From a virus, in the IMG/VR virus record IMGVR_UViG_3300030390_001570, positions 16,457 to 46,781 of that record: 30,325 nucleotides of DNA; one strand, written 5' to 3'. Each line of letters opens with the position of its first letter. The first letter of the stretch is position 1. Made by a program: the position numbers and the translations under genes. Of the stretch, positions 6,825-14,019 are shown one piece after another. The notes beneath the pieces were generated by a model. The model was not told the DNA's origin and did no database searches. It saw nothing but the letters and a program-made list of their open reading frames with translations.

Positions 6825-7268
6825 ATGCTCGGACTAACTACTTTATCCGGTGCTCCAATATCGACATCGTTCTTTAACCCCAATGTTTTAGTTAATGTAA
6901 CCGGTAATCAACTATCTATTAGTGTTGGAACCGCAATAGCAACTACAAATGCTGACGCTTTACCTAGTGGTTCTAGAGTAACTCTTGGGACAGGTACAGT
7001 AACTGTTACAGGGACAGCAGTTGTAAATCCTACTGGATCACAAGTATCATTAGGCATAGGAACTGTAGTAGTTTCAGCAAATGCAAACGTATCCGTTACT
7101 GGAAACTCATTGACCTTATCGACAGGAAGTGTTACAGTAACAGGAACAGCATTAGTGAATCCAACGGGTTCACAAGTAACGGCAAAAACAGGAGAGGCAG
7201 GGATTATAACTTGGAATGATATAGTACCAGGTGTTAATATGACTTGGACAAATATAGATCCCTATTAA
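6825..7268 (+). CDS. Beta-repeat fibre-like structural protein
   Basis: 147 residues built from short valine/threonine strands. V(N/S)VTGN(Q/S)L(S/T)(I/L)S...G and TVTVTGTA(V/L)VNPTGSQV each occur twice. Such repeats (V-x-V-T-G-x-x-L-T-x-x-x-G-x-V-x-V) are a familiar beta-helical or beta-prism shaft pattern in marine phage fibre proteins. The C-terminus, WNDIVPGVNMTWTNIDPY, is a common closing motif of the same group. GGAG precedes the ATG. No receptor-binding domain is seen. It probably forms a shaft or collar component. Confidence 0.75.
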   Translation: MLGLTTLSGAPISTSFFNPNVLVNVTGNQLSISVGTAIATTNADALPSGSRVTLGTGTVTVTGTAVVNPTGSQVSLGIGTVVVSANANVSVTGNSLTLSTGSVTVTGTALVNPTGSQVTAKTGEAGIITWNDIVPGVNMTWTNIDPY

Positions 7269-7274
7269 TAAATT

Positions 7275-8006
7275 ATGGCATCATCTTTTTCAACAAACTC
7301 AAAATTAGAATTAGTCACTACCGGTGAAAAAGCTGGTCTATGGGGCACAATTACTAATACAAACTTACAGGTACTAGAACAATTATCTACAGGTTACTTG
7401 TCCTCTGCACAGCTTGCAAGTGGTGACCTTACTTTAGCATTAGATAATGGTGCAACATCTACAGGAAAAAATTTATATATAAAACTAACAGGTACATTAG
7501 GTGCAAATAGAAATGTAACTATTCCAAGTGGTGCTGAAAGAGTAATAATTTTTGAAGATGCAACAACTAGAGGAGCTTCTTCTTCTTTTTTTACAATAAC
7601 AGTTAAAACAGTTTCAGGATCTGGAGTTGTATTACCTATAGGATCTACTTCTTTAGTTTATTCTGACGGTACAAATGTTAGTTTAGGATTACGTCAACAA
7701 GGTTATGTAACATTAAACTCCTCAGCAATTACTGCGTACACTGCAGTTGATGGTGATCAAATTTTAGCAAACACAACAGCTAACCCAATTACAGTAACAC
7801 TACCAGCTTCACCTGCAACAGGTGCTGAAGTTTTATTTGTTGATGCTAGAGGCACATTTGCCAATAACAATTTAATTGTTAATAGAAACAGTCAACCTAT
7901 TAATTCAGGGACAAGTAATTTAACTTTAACAACTAGTGGCCAAGCCTTTTCATTAGTCTACGTAGATTCAACAAGAGGTTGGGCTTATAAAACCAACACA
8001 GCATAA
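7275..8006 (+). CDS. Tail fibre/tail-associated structural protein
   Basis: 243 residues. It opens MASSFSTNSKLELVTTGEKAG, then LWGTITNTNLQVLEQL, which I recognise as a widespread marine phage structural protein N-terminus (the S-T-N-x-x-x-E-L-x-x-T-G-E-x-x-G-x-W-G-x-x-T-N-x-N pattern). The rest is beta-rich (ALDNGATSTGKNLYIKLTG, ANTTANPITVTLPASP) and ends with WAYKTNTA. It lies between the beta-repeat protein and the nozzle-like protein, suggesting a component near the tail tip. No clear Shine-Dalgarno sequence precedes the start, which again has the TAAATTATGGC context, so coupling to the gene ending six bases upstream is likely. Confidence 0.77.
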   Translation: MASSFSTNSKLELVTTGEKAGLWGTITNTNLQVLEQLSTGYLSSAQLASGDLTLALDNGATSTGKNLYIKLTGTLGANRNVTIPSGAERVIIFEDATTRGASSSFFTITVKTVSGSGVVLPIGSTSLVYSDGTNVSLGLRQQGYVTLNSSAITAYTAVDGDQILANTTANPITVTLPASPATGAEVLFVDARGTFANNNLIVNRNSQPINSGTSNLTLTTSGQAFSLVYVDSTRGWAYKTNTA

Positions 8007-8018
8007 GGAGCATGAATC

Positions 8019-10244
8019 ATGGCTCTTATTGATTTTAAAGTCTTACCTGGAATAGATAAGCAAGACACAACATCTGGAGCAGAAAACAGATGGGTTGATT
8101 GTGATAATGTTAGGTTTAGATATAACTTACCAGAAAAAGTTGGTGGCTGGTCTTCATTAATATCAGATAGTATTGTAGGAGTTGCAAGACGTGAGTTTGC
8201 TTTTGTAGATTTAGAAGGTAATCGTTATGTTGCAATAGGAACTGACAAATTTTTACTTTTATATTTTGAAGGTCAAATATTTGATATCACTCCTATAAAA
8301 ATACCTTTAGCTTCTTCAACAATAGCAACTGTACAAAATTCCGCAGTGTGTACAATTACAACTGCTTCGACACATGGTTTTGAACCAGGAGATATTGTTT
8401 TATTTAATAGTGTAACTTTACCAAATAGCACTGGATATAATGCATCTGATTTTGAAAATAAATTATTTCAAGTAACTTCAACACCAACTTCAGTTACATT
8501 TACAATTACTCAAAGCTTTAATGCAACAGGTACAGTATCAACGGGTGGTAGTATATCTGTTATACCTTATGAAAAAATTGGACCTGCTGCACAATCATAT
8601 GGTTATGGTTTTGGTACAGGTCAGTATGGTGGAACTATTGCAGGTGCACAACAAACTACTTTAAATGGTTCATTAACTGCAGACACTGCAGGTACAGGTG
8701 GATCAGGAACTGTTATTAACGTTACATCAAACACAGGTTTTCCAACAGCAGGAACTATAGCTGTAGCAAACGAATTAATTACCTATACTGGAAAAGGAAC
8801 CAATACTTTAACAGGTATTACTAGAGGAGCTTTTGGAACTGCAACTGCAGGTACTTCAAATGGTCAAGCTCATTCAACAGGTGCAACGGTTACAGATGCA
8901 TCAAGCTTTACAGGTTTTGGAAGTGCCGTGCAAGCATCTAACGTGACTCTAGAACCAGGCCTCTGGAGCCTAAGTAATTTTGGTCAAGTTTTAGTTGCAA
9001 CTATTGCAAATGGTAAAACATTTACATGGAATGCAGGAGCAGCATCACCATTAACAGTTAGAGCTTCAACCGGTACTTCAGGTTTTTCAACAGCAAGTAA
9101 CCCAACTGCAACAAGAGTTACATTGGTGTCCCCTACAACACGTCACTTAATTCATTTAGGTACTGAAACAACTATTGGAGATACTACTTCTCAAGATGAT
9201 ATGTTTATAAGATTTTCTGATCAAGAAGATATAAATGATTATACACCAACAGCTATTAACAGCGCTGGATCACAAAGACTTCAAGATGGAACAAGAATTA
9301 TAGGTTCATTAAAAGCAAAAGAAACAATTTTAGTTTGGACGGATAATGCATTGTACACTATGAAATTTATTGGTGCACCTTTTACATTTGGGTTTGAGCA
9401 AGTTGGTACTAACTGTGGATTGATTGGAAAAAATGCAGCTGTTGAAATTGATGGTGTTGCATTTTGGATGAGTACAAATGGTTTCTTTATGTTTGATGGT
9501 ACAGTTAAATCACTACCATGTAGTGTTGAAGATTATGTTTATGATCAAGCAGATACAACTAAAGGTCAACAAGTAGCAGCAGGTATCAACAATTTATTTA
9601 CAGAAGTTGTTTGGTATTACCCCTCAACTAGTTCTGAGTATAATGATCAGTATGTAGTATTTAATTATGGAGAACCTATAAAAGGTGGTACTTGGTACAT
9701 TGGAACAGAAGCAAGAACTTCTTGGATTGATGCAAGTGTATATCAAAAACCAATAGCAACTAAATTTAATTCAACATCTAACGGAACTTTCCCTGCAATT
9801 ATAGGTCAAGATGGATTGGGCCAAACTCAATTATTTGAACATGAAGTAGGTACAGATCAAATTAATCAAGACGGAAGTACAACAACAGTTACATCATTTG
9901 TAAAATCATACGATTTTGATATACAGTCAAGACAAAAAAATGCACAAGGTAAATCAACAGGACCTGGTATATCTGGAGAAATATTTTTAGCTATGAGAAG
10001 ATTTGTACCAGATTTTAAAGACTTACAAGGTAATGCAAAAGTAACACTTGCTGTTAAGCGTTATCCTCAACAATCAGATACAAACACTTCTTTAAGCCCC
10101 TTTACAATTAACTCAAGTACTGATAAAAAGGATACAAGAGCCAGAGGCAGGTTTGTTAACATTAAGATAGAAAATACAGATGTTAGTGAATCTTGGCGTT
10201 TTGGTACTTTACGAATTGACATACAACCAGACGGAAAAAGATAA
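8019..10244 (+). CDS. Tail nozzle/stabilisation-like virion protein with FCCH-like insert
   Basis: 741 residues. The N-terminus (LPGIDKQDTTSGAENRW ... DNVRFRYNLPEKVGGWSS) and C-terminus (RGRFVNIKIENTD ... WRFGTLRIDIQPDGKR) match a family I recognise as podovirus tail-nozzle or DNA-stabilisation-type proteins. The core has repeated propeller-like strands (LWSLSNFGQVLVAT, MFIRFSDQEDINDYTP, TILVWTDNALYTMKF). Residues about 101-180 carry an FCCH-like module (CTITTASTHGFEPGDIVLF). A second module at about 222-296 contains GFPTAGTIAVANELITYTG. Both kinds are recurrent insertions in phage structural proteins. A strong AAGGAG precedes the ATG. The nozzle assignment rests on pattern recognition; the family is more certain than the exact position in the tail. 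Confidence 0.72.
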   Translation: MALIDFKVLPGIDKQDTTSGAENRWVDCDNVRFRYNLPEKVGGWSSLISDSIVGVARREFAFVDLEGNRYVAIGTDKFLLLYFEGQIFDITPIKIPLASSTIATVQNSAVCTITTASTHGFEPGDIVLFNSVTLPNSTGYNASDFENKLFQVTSTPTSVTFTITQSFNATGTVSTGGSISVIPYEKIGPAAQSYGYGFGTGQYGGTIAGAQQTTLNGSLTADTAGTGGSGTVINVTSNTGFPTAGTIAVANELITYTGKGTNTLTGITRGAFGTATAGTSNGQAHSTGATVTDASSFTGFGSAVQASNVTLEPGLWSLSNFGQVLVATIANGKTFTWNAGAASPLTVRASTGTSGFSTASNPTATRVTLVSPTTRHLIHLGTETTIGDTTSQDDMFIRFSDQEDINDYTPTAINSAGSQRLQDGTRIIGSLKAKETILVWTDNALYTMKFIGAPFTFGFEQVGTNCGLIGKNAAVEIDGVAFWMSTNGFFMFDGTVKSLPCSVEDYVYDQADTTKGQQVAAGINNLFTEVVWYYPSTSSEYNDQYVVFNYGEPIKGGTWYIGTEARTSWIDASVYQKPIATKFNSTSNGTFPAIIGQDGLGQTQLFEHEVGTDQINQDGSTTTVTSFVKSYDFDIQSRQKNAQGKSTGPGISGEIFLAMRRFVPDFKDLQGNAKVTLAVKRYPQQSDTNTSLSPFTINSSTDKKDTRARGRFVNIKIENTDVSESWRFGTLRIDIQPDGKR

Positions 10245-11893
10245 TGGCAAAAACTTTATTTGAATTAGCACAAGAATACTTAAATCAGGGAATGCCTGAT
10301 ATAACTCAAACCCCGAGAGTGGTTACACCACCAGCTACTACGATGCCTGTACCAATTCCTCCTGGAGGTTCACCTACAGCACGTATATTACCCATGCCTC
10401 AAGGAGGAGGCGGAGGTGGTTTTGGTGTTTATAATGCTGATCCTAATTCTACAAGAACACAAAGTAATTATAGTCCTTATGCTTATAGACAAGCTTTTGG
10501 AAAAACTGATTACCAGGATTTTAATCCAAGTAGTACATACGCTGCCAAACAAATGGAAATGAATCCAGAATACTATGAAGGTAAACAACTAACAGGTATA
10601 CCAGGCGCAGCTGCTAATTATTTAAAAAATAGTTTTCTAGGTAAAGGATTAAGTGCTTTAGGTGATAAGCTTCCCGTTAATAGAAGAGCTATATTAGAAA
10701 ATGAATTATTAGGTGCAGGAATGCAATTAAACGATATTGGACAATTTGTATCTGATGGTGGAGATATAAATAAAGCAGATGGGTCAAATATTATGGCGGG
10801 ATATAATGCTGCCAAAGTAACTCAAGAAACTTTTGATAAAAGAAGAGCTACAATTAATGCTAAAATGAAAGACCCTAAACAAAAAGCAGCGAAGTTAGCA
10901 GCTTTGGATGCAGCAGAAGAAAGTTTCTTTGGTGCAAAAACTAAAGCAGATATGGTTTTTGATGATAAATCTTTAACTAAAAATCCTGATTACGTATCTC
11001 AAAAAATTATAGATCAAAAAATAAAAGAAGCTGTAGAAGGTGAAGATGATAGCGATGATGATATAGATAGCTTTGATCCTTTAAATCAAATTGATTTTAT
11101 GCCAAGTTTTGCTGGTATGAATGCACCAAGTACTTTTACTTTAACTGCTCCACAGTATGGAGATTCTTTTGGTCAAGGCTATGGTTCAGGATATGGAAAT
11201 AATTCAATAATAACTGGAGGAACAAATCAAAATGATTTTGATGGACTTGGACCTATTACTGGAGGAACAAATCAAAATGATTTTGATGGACTTGGACCTA
11301 TTACTGGAGGAACAAATCAAAATGATTTTGTTGGACTTGGACCTATTACTGGAGGAACAAATCAAAATGATTATTCTGGTGGTGGATATAATGCCGGAAG
11401 TGGTTACAATACTACAGGTCAAGGTGGCCCTGCAGGTCAAGGAAGTATAACAAATCCTTCAAACTATGGAACAGGTAGTGGTAATTTAGGTGATTATCAA
11501 ATGCAACCTTCAACACCTACTTATCAAACTGGAACAACTCAAAGACCTGGATCAGGCGGTGGCGGCGGAGGTGGCGGCGGTGGCGGTGGCGGCGGCAAGA
11601 TAGTCTGCACCATGATGAATGAATCATATGGCTTTGGATCATTTAGAAATAAAATTTGGTTAAAACATTCAAAAGGTTTAGCACCTGAATATCAAAAAGG
11701 TTATCACAAATTATTTTTACCTTTAGTTAAATTATCTAAAACAAATAAAGTAGTTAGAAAAATATTAGAACACATTGCAGTTCACAGAACTATAGACATA
11801 CGTCAGGAATCAAGAGGCAAGGTACATTTACTAGGTAGATTATATAGAAAAATATTAGAACCTTTATGCTATTTGGTAGGTAAACATGGCTAA
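10244..11893 (+). CDS. Gly-rich virion protein with 45-bp repeats and conserved C-terminal domain
   Basis: 549 residues. The N-terminal region is Pro/Gly-rich (about 20-55), followed by a helical, charged middle (about 95-285). Then come 3.6 copies of the 15-residue unit TGGTNQNDFDGLGPI, a low-complexity Tyr/Gly/Gln region, and 14 consecutive glycines. The final ~97 residues (KIVCTMMNESYGFGSF ... HKLFLPLVKLSKTN ... GRLYRKILEPLCYLVGK) form a separate domain that I recognise from many marine phage proteins. Its function is unknown to me. The start overlaps the previous stop (TAATG). The flexible Gly hinge suggests a tethered, swappable terminal domain. Virion location is inferred from neighbours. 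Confidence 0.75.
   Translation: MAKTLFELAQEYLNQGMPDITQTPRVVTPPATTMPVPIPPGGSPTARILPMPQGGGGGGFGVYNADPNSTRTQSNYSPYAYRQAFGKTDYQDFNPSSTYAAKQMEMNPEYYEGKQLTGIPGAAANYLKNSFLGKGLSALGDKLPVNRRAILENELLGAGMQLNDIGQFVSDGGDINKADGSNIMAGYNAAKVTQETFDKRRATINAKMKDPKQKAAKLAALDAAEESFFGAKTKADMVFDDKSLTKNPDYVSQKIIDQKIKEAVEGEDDSDDDIDSFDPLNQIDFMPSFAGMNAPSTFTLTAPQYGDSFGQGYGSGYGNNSIITGGTNQNDFDGLGPITGGTNQNDFDGLGPITGGTNQNDFVGLGPITGGTNQNDYSGGGYNAGSGYNTTGQGGPAGQGSITNPSNYGTGSGNLGDYQMQPSTPTYQTGTTQRPGSGGGGGGGGGGGGGGKIVCTMMNESYGFGSFRNKIWLKHSKGLAPEYQKGYHKLFLPLVKLSKTNKVVRKILEHIAVHRTIDIRQESRGKVHLLGRLYRKILEPLCYLVGKHG
11213..11372 (+). repeat. 45-bp in-frame tandem repeat, about 3.6 copies
   Basis: The units start at 11213, 11258, 11303 and 11348; the last is partial. 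The first two copies are identical and the third differs by one base (Asp to Val). They encode the unit TGGTNQNDFDGLGPI in the middle of the Gly-rich virion protein. Near-identity at DNA level, including third codon positions, indicates recent expansion by slippage or unequal recombination. Confidence 0.92.
11555..11596 (+). repeat. Poly-glycine codon tract (14 GGN codons)
   Basis: Fourteen consecutive GGN codons, mostly GGC and GGT, form a very G-rich island inside an AT-rich genome. It is the hinge between the low-complexity region and the conserved C-terminal domain of the surrounding gene. Such a tract is likely to vary in length. Confidence 0.9.
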
Positions 11894-12050
11894 AGTAGTA
11901 GTTAGATTACCTGAGCCTAAAGAAGAGTACGACTTTTCTAACCAAAAACAAATTAATAGAGCAATTGCTTTGATTGTAGAACAATTAAATTCTACATTTT
12001 TAAACGAACAAAAACAAGAACAAGAAAGGTTTGCGTGGTTTAATGGCTAA
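11886..12050 (+). CDS. Small conserved phage protein, 54 residues, overlapping both neighbours
   Basis: The reading frame begins MAKVVVRLPEPKEEYDFSNQ, continues with a helix containing INRAIALIVEQLNSTFL, and ends ERFAWFNG. It overlaps the end of the upstream gene by 8 bases and the start of the downstream gene by 8 bases, the tight packing expected for a real coupled gene. The composition (charged N-terminus, amphipathic helix, aromatic end) is like small proteins found at this position in marine phages, sometimes annotated only as hypothetical. Without it, the 149 bases between the neighbours would be empty, which is unlike the rest of this region. Function unknown; a head-tail or ejection accessory role is conceivable. 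Confidence 0.72.
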   Translation: MAKVVVRLPEPKEEYDFSNQKQINRAIALIVEQLNSTFLNEQKQEQERFAWFNG

Positions 12051-12372
12051 CATATATACAAATGCAAAAGTAGATTTAAATACAACAAATGCTACTACAT
12101 TATATACAGCACCTAGTAACTCTAGAGCAATTGTAAAATCTTTATTGGTATCAAATGATGCTGGAAGTGCAGCAACATTAACAGCAACGTTAACTAATGC
12201 AGCTGCTGCTGTATTTAGTTTATTTAATGTAAAATCAATAGCTTCTAATACTACCGAACAATTATTAACAGAACCATTGGTATTATTAGAAAATGAAATA
12301 TTGAAAGTTACTGCATCTGATGCTAATGAATTACATGTGGTAGCATCAATATTAGAAATAAATAGAGATTAA
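12043..12372 (+). CDS. Small beta-rich virion protein, function unknown
   Basis: 109 residues from the ATG at 12043 (MANIYTNAKVDLNTTNATTL). A TTG four codons upstream is less likely as a start: the ATG is preceded by AAAGG at usable distance and gives the typical N-terminus. The protein is mostly strands (RAIVKSLLVSNDAGSAATLTATL, LLENEILKVTASDANELHVVAS). The topology resembles the protein at 1029-1367, with a closing strand after a GD/NE turn. Proteins of this type are common in podovirus and cyanophage structural blocks; the role is not established. It overlaps the small gene upstream by 8 bases. Confidence 0.75.
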   Translation: MANIYTNAKVDLNTTNATTLYTAPSNSRAIVKSLLVSNDAGSAATLTATLTNAAAAVFSLFNVKSIASNTTEQLLTEPLVLLENEILKVTASDANELHVVASILEINRD

Positions 12373-12374
12373 AT

Positions 12375-12620
12375 ATGTCATTTATAGAAACAGAAGCATC
12401 AGTAAGATACGAAACAGTTAATGGTAAAAAGACCATGATTATCACACCTAAATGTGAGGTTACCTTAACTAATATGAAAACAGGTCAAGAATATATGTCA
12501 GACTCAGAATCAGATGCTGATGTAAACAATGATGAAACAGAAACTAAGAGAGAAGATATACGTAGAGACGTTAAAATAACAGTAGAAGAATTTAACCTAG
12601 GAGCCGGTTCTGAGTTGTAA
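12375..12620 (+). CDS. Small acidic protein, unknown function
   Basis: 81 residues beginning MSFIETEASVRYETVNGKKT, with a strand-rich first half (MIITPKCEVTLTNMKTG) and a very acidic middle (SDSESDADVNNDETET), then RRDVKITVEEFNLGAGSEL. It starts two bases after the previous stop and lacks a clear ribosome site, so it is probably translated by coupling. I have the impression of a small conserved marine phage family but cannot name a domain. It is followed by a promoter-like sequence, so it may end a transcription unit. Confidence 0.68.
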   Translation: MSFIETEASVRYETVNGKKTMIITPKCEVTLTNMKTGQEYMSDSESDADVNNDETETKREDIRRDVKITVEEFNLGAGSEL

Positions 12621-12643
12621 AAAAACTCATTTTCCTGTACAAT
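12615..12643 (+). promoter_or_regulatory. Sigma70-like promoter immediately before 12649 gene
   Basis: TTGTAA (12615-12620) and TACAAT (12638-12643) are separated by 17 bases. The -10 box ends only five bases before the ATG at 12649, and no Shine-Dalgarno sequence is present. Transcription would begin at or within a base or two of the start codon, giving a leaderless mRNA. AT-richness makes chance matches common, so this is moderate support. Confidence 0.5.
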
Positions 12644-12648
12644 AAATT

Positions 12649-14019
12649 ATGCCAATTTCAAGAATGCAAAATCCAAGACAACTTTACGGACTAGGAAGTA
12701 TTGTTAAATCCATAGGTAAAGGTGTTAAAAGTATTATAAAATCACCTATAGGTAAAGCAGCCATATTAGGTTTTGGTGCTAATGCTCTTATGGGTGGAGG
12801 TGGTTTAGGTTCTATCTTGGGTAAAATGGGAATGACACAACCAGGATCTGGTTTTGGTGGTGGTTCAGGATTAATGGGTTTATTTGGTAAGGCTAAAAAT
12901 TTTATAGGTGGTTTATCTGGTACACAAAAATTAATAGGGGGTGCTGGTATCTTGGGTCTTGGAGGAGCTTTTGGAGGTATGGAAGATGAACAAGTAGAAG
13001 AATTAAAAGGAAACCCTGAAGCATTGAAACAATATTTAGCACAATACTATTCAAATTTAAATAAGAACGCTACACAAGCAGAAGTAGATAAGTTTGTACA
13101 AACTAACACATCAGAATACGCAATGGGTGGCAGAGTAAAATATGCAAGTGGTAGTGAACCTATGATATTACCTAAAGCTAAACCAAGAGAAAGTGATGGT
13201 AAAAGAGTATTAGATCTTTTAGCTAAAAATAAAAAAGCTTCTCAAAACACTTTAGGATCAAAAACTTTATTTAATCTAGTAGGACAAAATGCAGCTAAAG
13301 CATATAAAGCAGGAGACATTAGTAAGTCTCAATATGATAGTATGATGAAACCTTTCTTTGGTGAGCCTAGTGAGAGATTAAGTAAAAAAATATCAGAAGA
13401 ACAAAAAGAATTAAGAGCCAATGGTGGTAGAATAGGTTTTAATGAAGGTAGTTTAGATCCAAAAATTCGTGAAATAGTAATAGATCTTATGGACAATGAA
13501 GGTTTTGAATTTGGTCAAGCGGTTGAAGAAGCTTATAAAAGAATTGAAAAAACTAAACCTGGTAAAGCTAACGGTGGTAGAATAGGTTTTCTAGCAGGTG
13601 GTGATACTAAGTATAATTCAATGGTAACTAAAATGTATATACAAGCCGGTGGTGAAGAAGGCACAGGAATGGATATAGATAAATTTGCAAAGGAATATTT
13701 TAAAAAATTTAATAAAGGTGGTAGAGTACGTTATGCTTATGGGTCAGATGAGATCGTGGATCAAGCCTCAGGGATCATGGGTTTACCTCAAAGAACTAAT
13801 AGTGAGGGTATAAAAGAACTAGATTTAAGAGATAGTGGTGGATTTATTCCTCCAGTTGGTGTAAAAGAAAAGGCAGATGATGTTCCAGCAATGTTATCTA
13901 ATAACGAATTTGTAATGACTGCTGATGCTGTTAGAGGTATGGGCGGTGGTGATGTAAATAGAGGTGCACAACGTCTATATGATCAAATGAAAATGCTTGA
14001 AAAAGGAGGCAGAGTATAA
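12649..14019 (+). CDS. Putative internal/ejection virion protein with GGR motifs and tape-measure-like C-terminus
   Basis: 456 residues. Residues about 35-110 hold two Gly-rich hydrophobic stretches (AAILGFGANALMGGGGLG, LIGGAGILGLGGAFGG) that could enter a membrane. Five GGR(I/V) motifs occur at 160, 259, 309, 357 and 453. The middle three read NGGRIGFNEG, NGGRIGFLAG and KGGRVRYAYG. Near the end, DDVPAMLSNNEFVMTADAV (about 410-427) follows the VPAML-x-x-x-EFV motif known from the C-termini of tail tape-measure proteins. Such GGR-rich proteins are frequent in marine phages beside internal virion genes. A direct role in DNA delivery is inferred from context. No Shine-Dalgarno sequence precedes the start; see the promoter entry. 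Confidence 0.72.
   Translation: MPISRMQNPRQLYGLGSIVKSIGKGVKSIIKSPIGKAAILGFGANALMGGGGLGSILGKMGMTQPGSGFGGGSGLMGLFGKAKNFIGGLSGTQKLIGGAGILGLGGAFGGMEDEQVEELKGNPEALKQYLAQYYSNLNKNATQAEVDKFVQTNTSEYAMGGRVKYASGSEPMILPKAKPRESDGKRVLDLLAKNKKASQNTLGSKTLFNLVGQNAAKAYKAGDISKSQYDSMMKPFFGEPSERLSKKISEEQKELRANGGRIGFNEGSLDPKIREIVIDLMDNEGFEFGQAVEEAYKRIEKTKPGKANGGRIGFLAGGDTKYNSMVTKMYIQAGGEEGTGMDIDKFAKEYFKKFNKGGRVRYAYGSDEIVDQASGIMGLPQRTNSEGIKELDLRDSGGFIPPVGVKEKADDVPAMLSNNEFVMTADAVRGMGGGDVNRGAQRLYDQMKMLEKGGRV

Noticed and set aside
6545-6883. 112-codon open frame on the - strand across a gene junction
   Set aside because: It covers the well-supported 6573 gene and both neighbours' ends; no promoter, ribosome site or domain.
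1376-7268. Diversity-generating retroelement acting on the fibre genes
   Set aside because: No reverse transcriptase is present in the window, and the repeated segments are module duplications, not an adenine-biased template/variable repeat pair.
11213-11372. Possible CRISPR-like array
   Set aside because: The 45-bp units are directly adjacent without spacers and sit in frame inside a coding region.
11204-11450. Repetitive open frames on both strands over the 45-bp repeats
   Set aside because: They are out-of-frame readings of the repeats; the GGTNQNDF frame is continuous with the large gene and has plausible composition.
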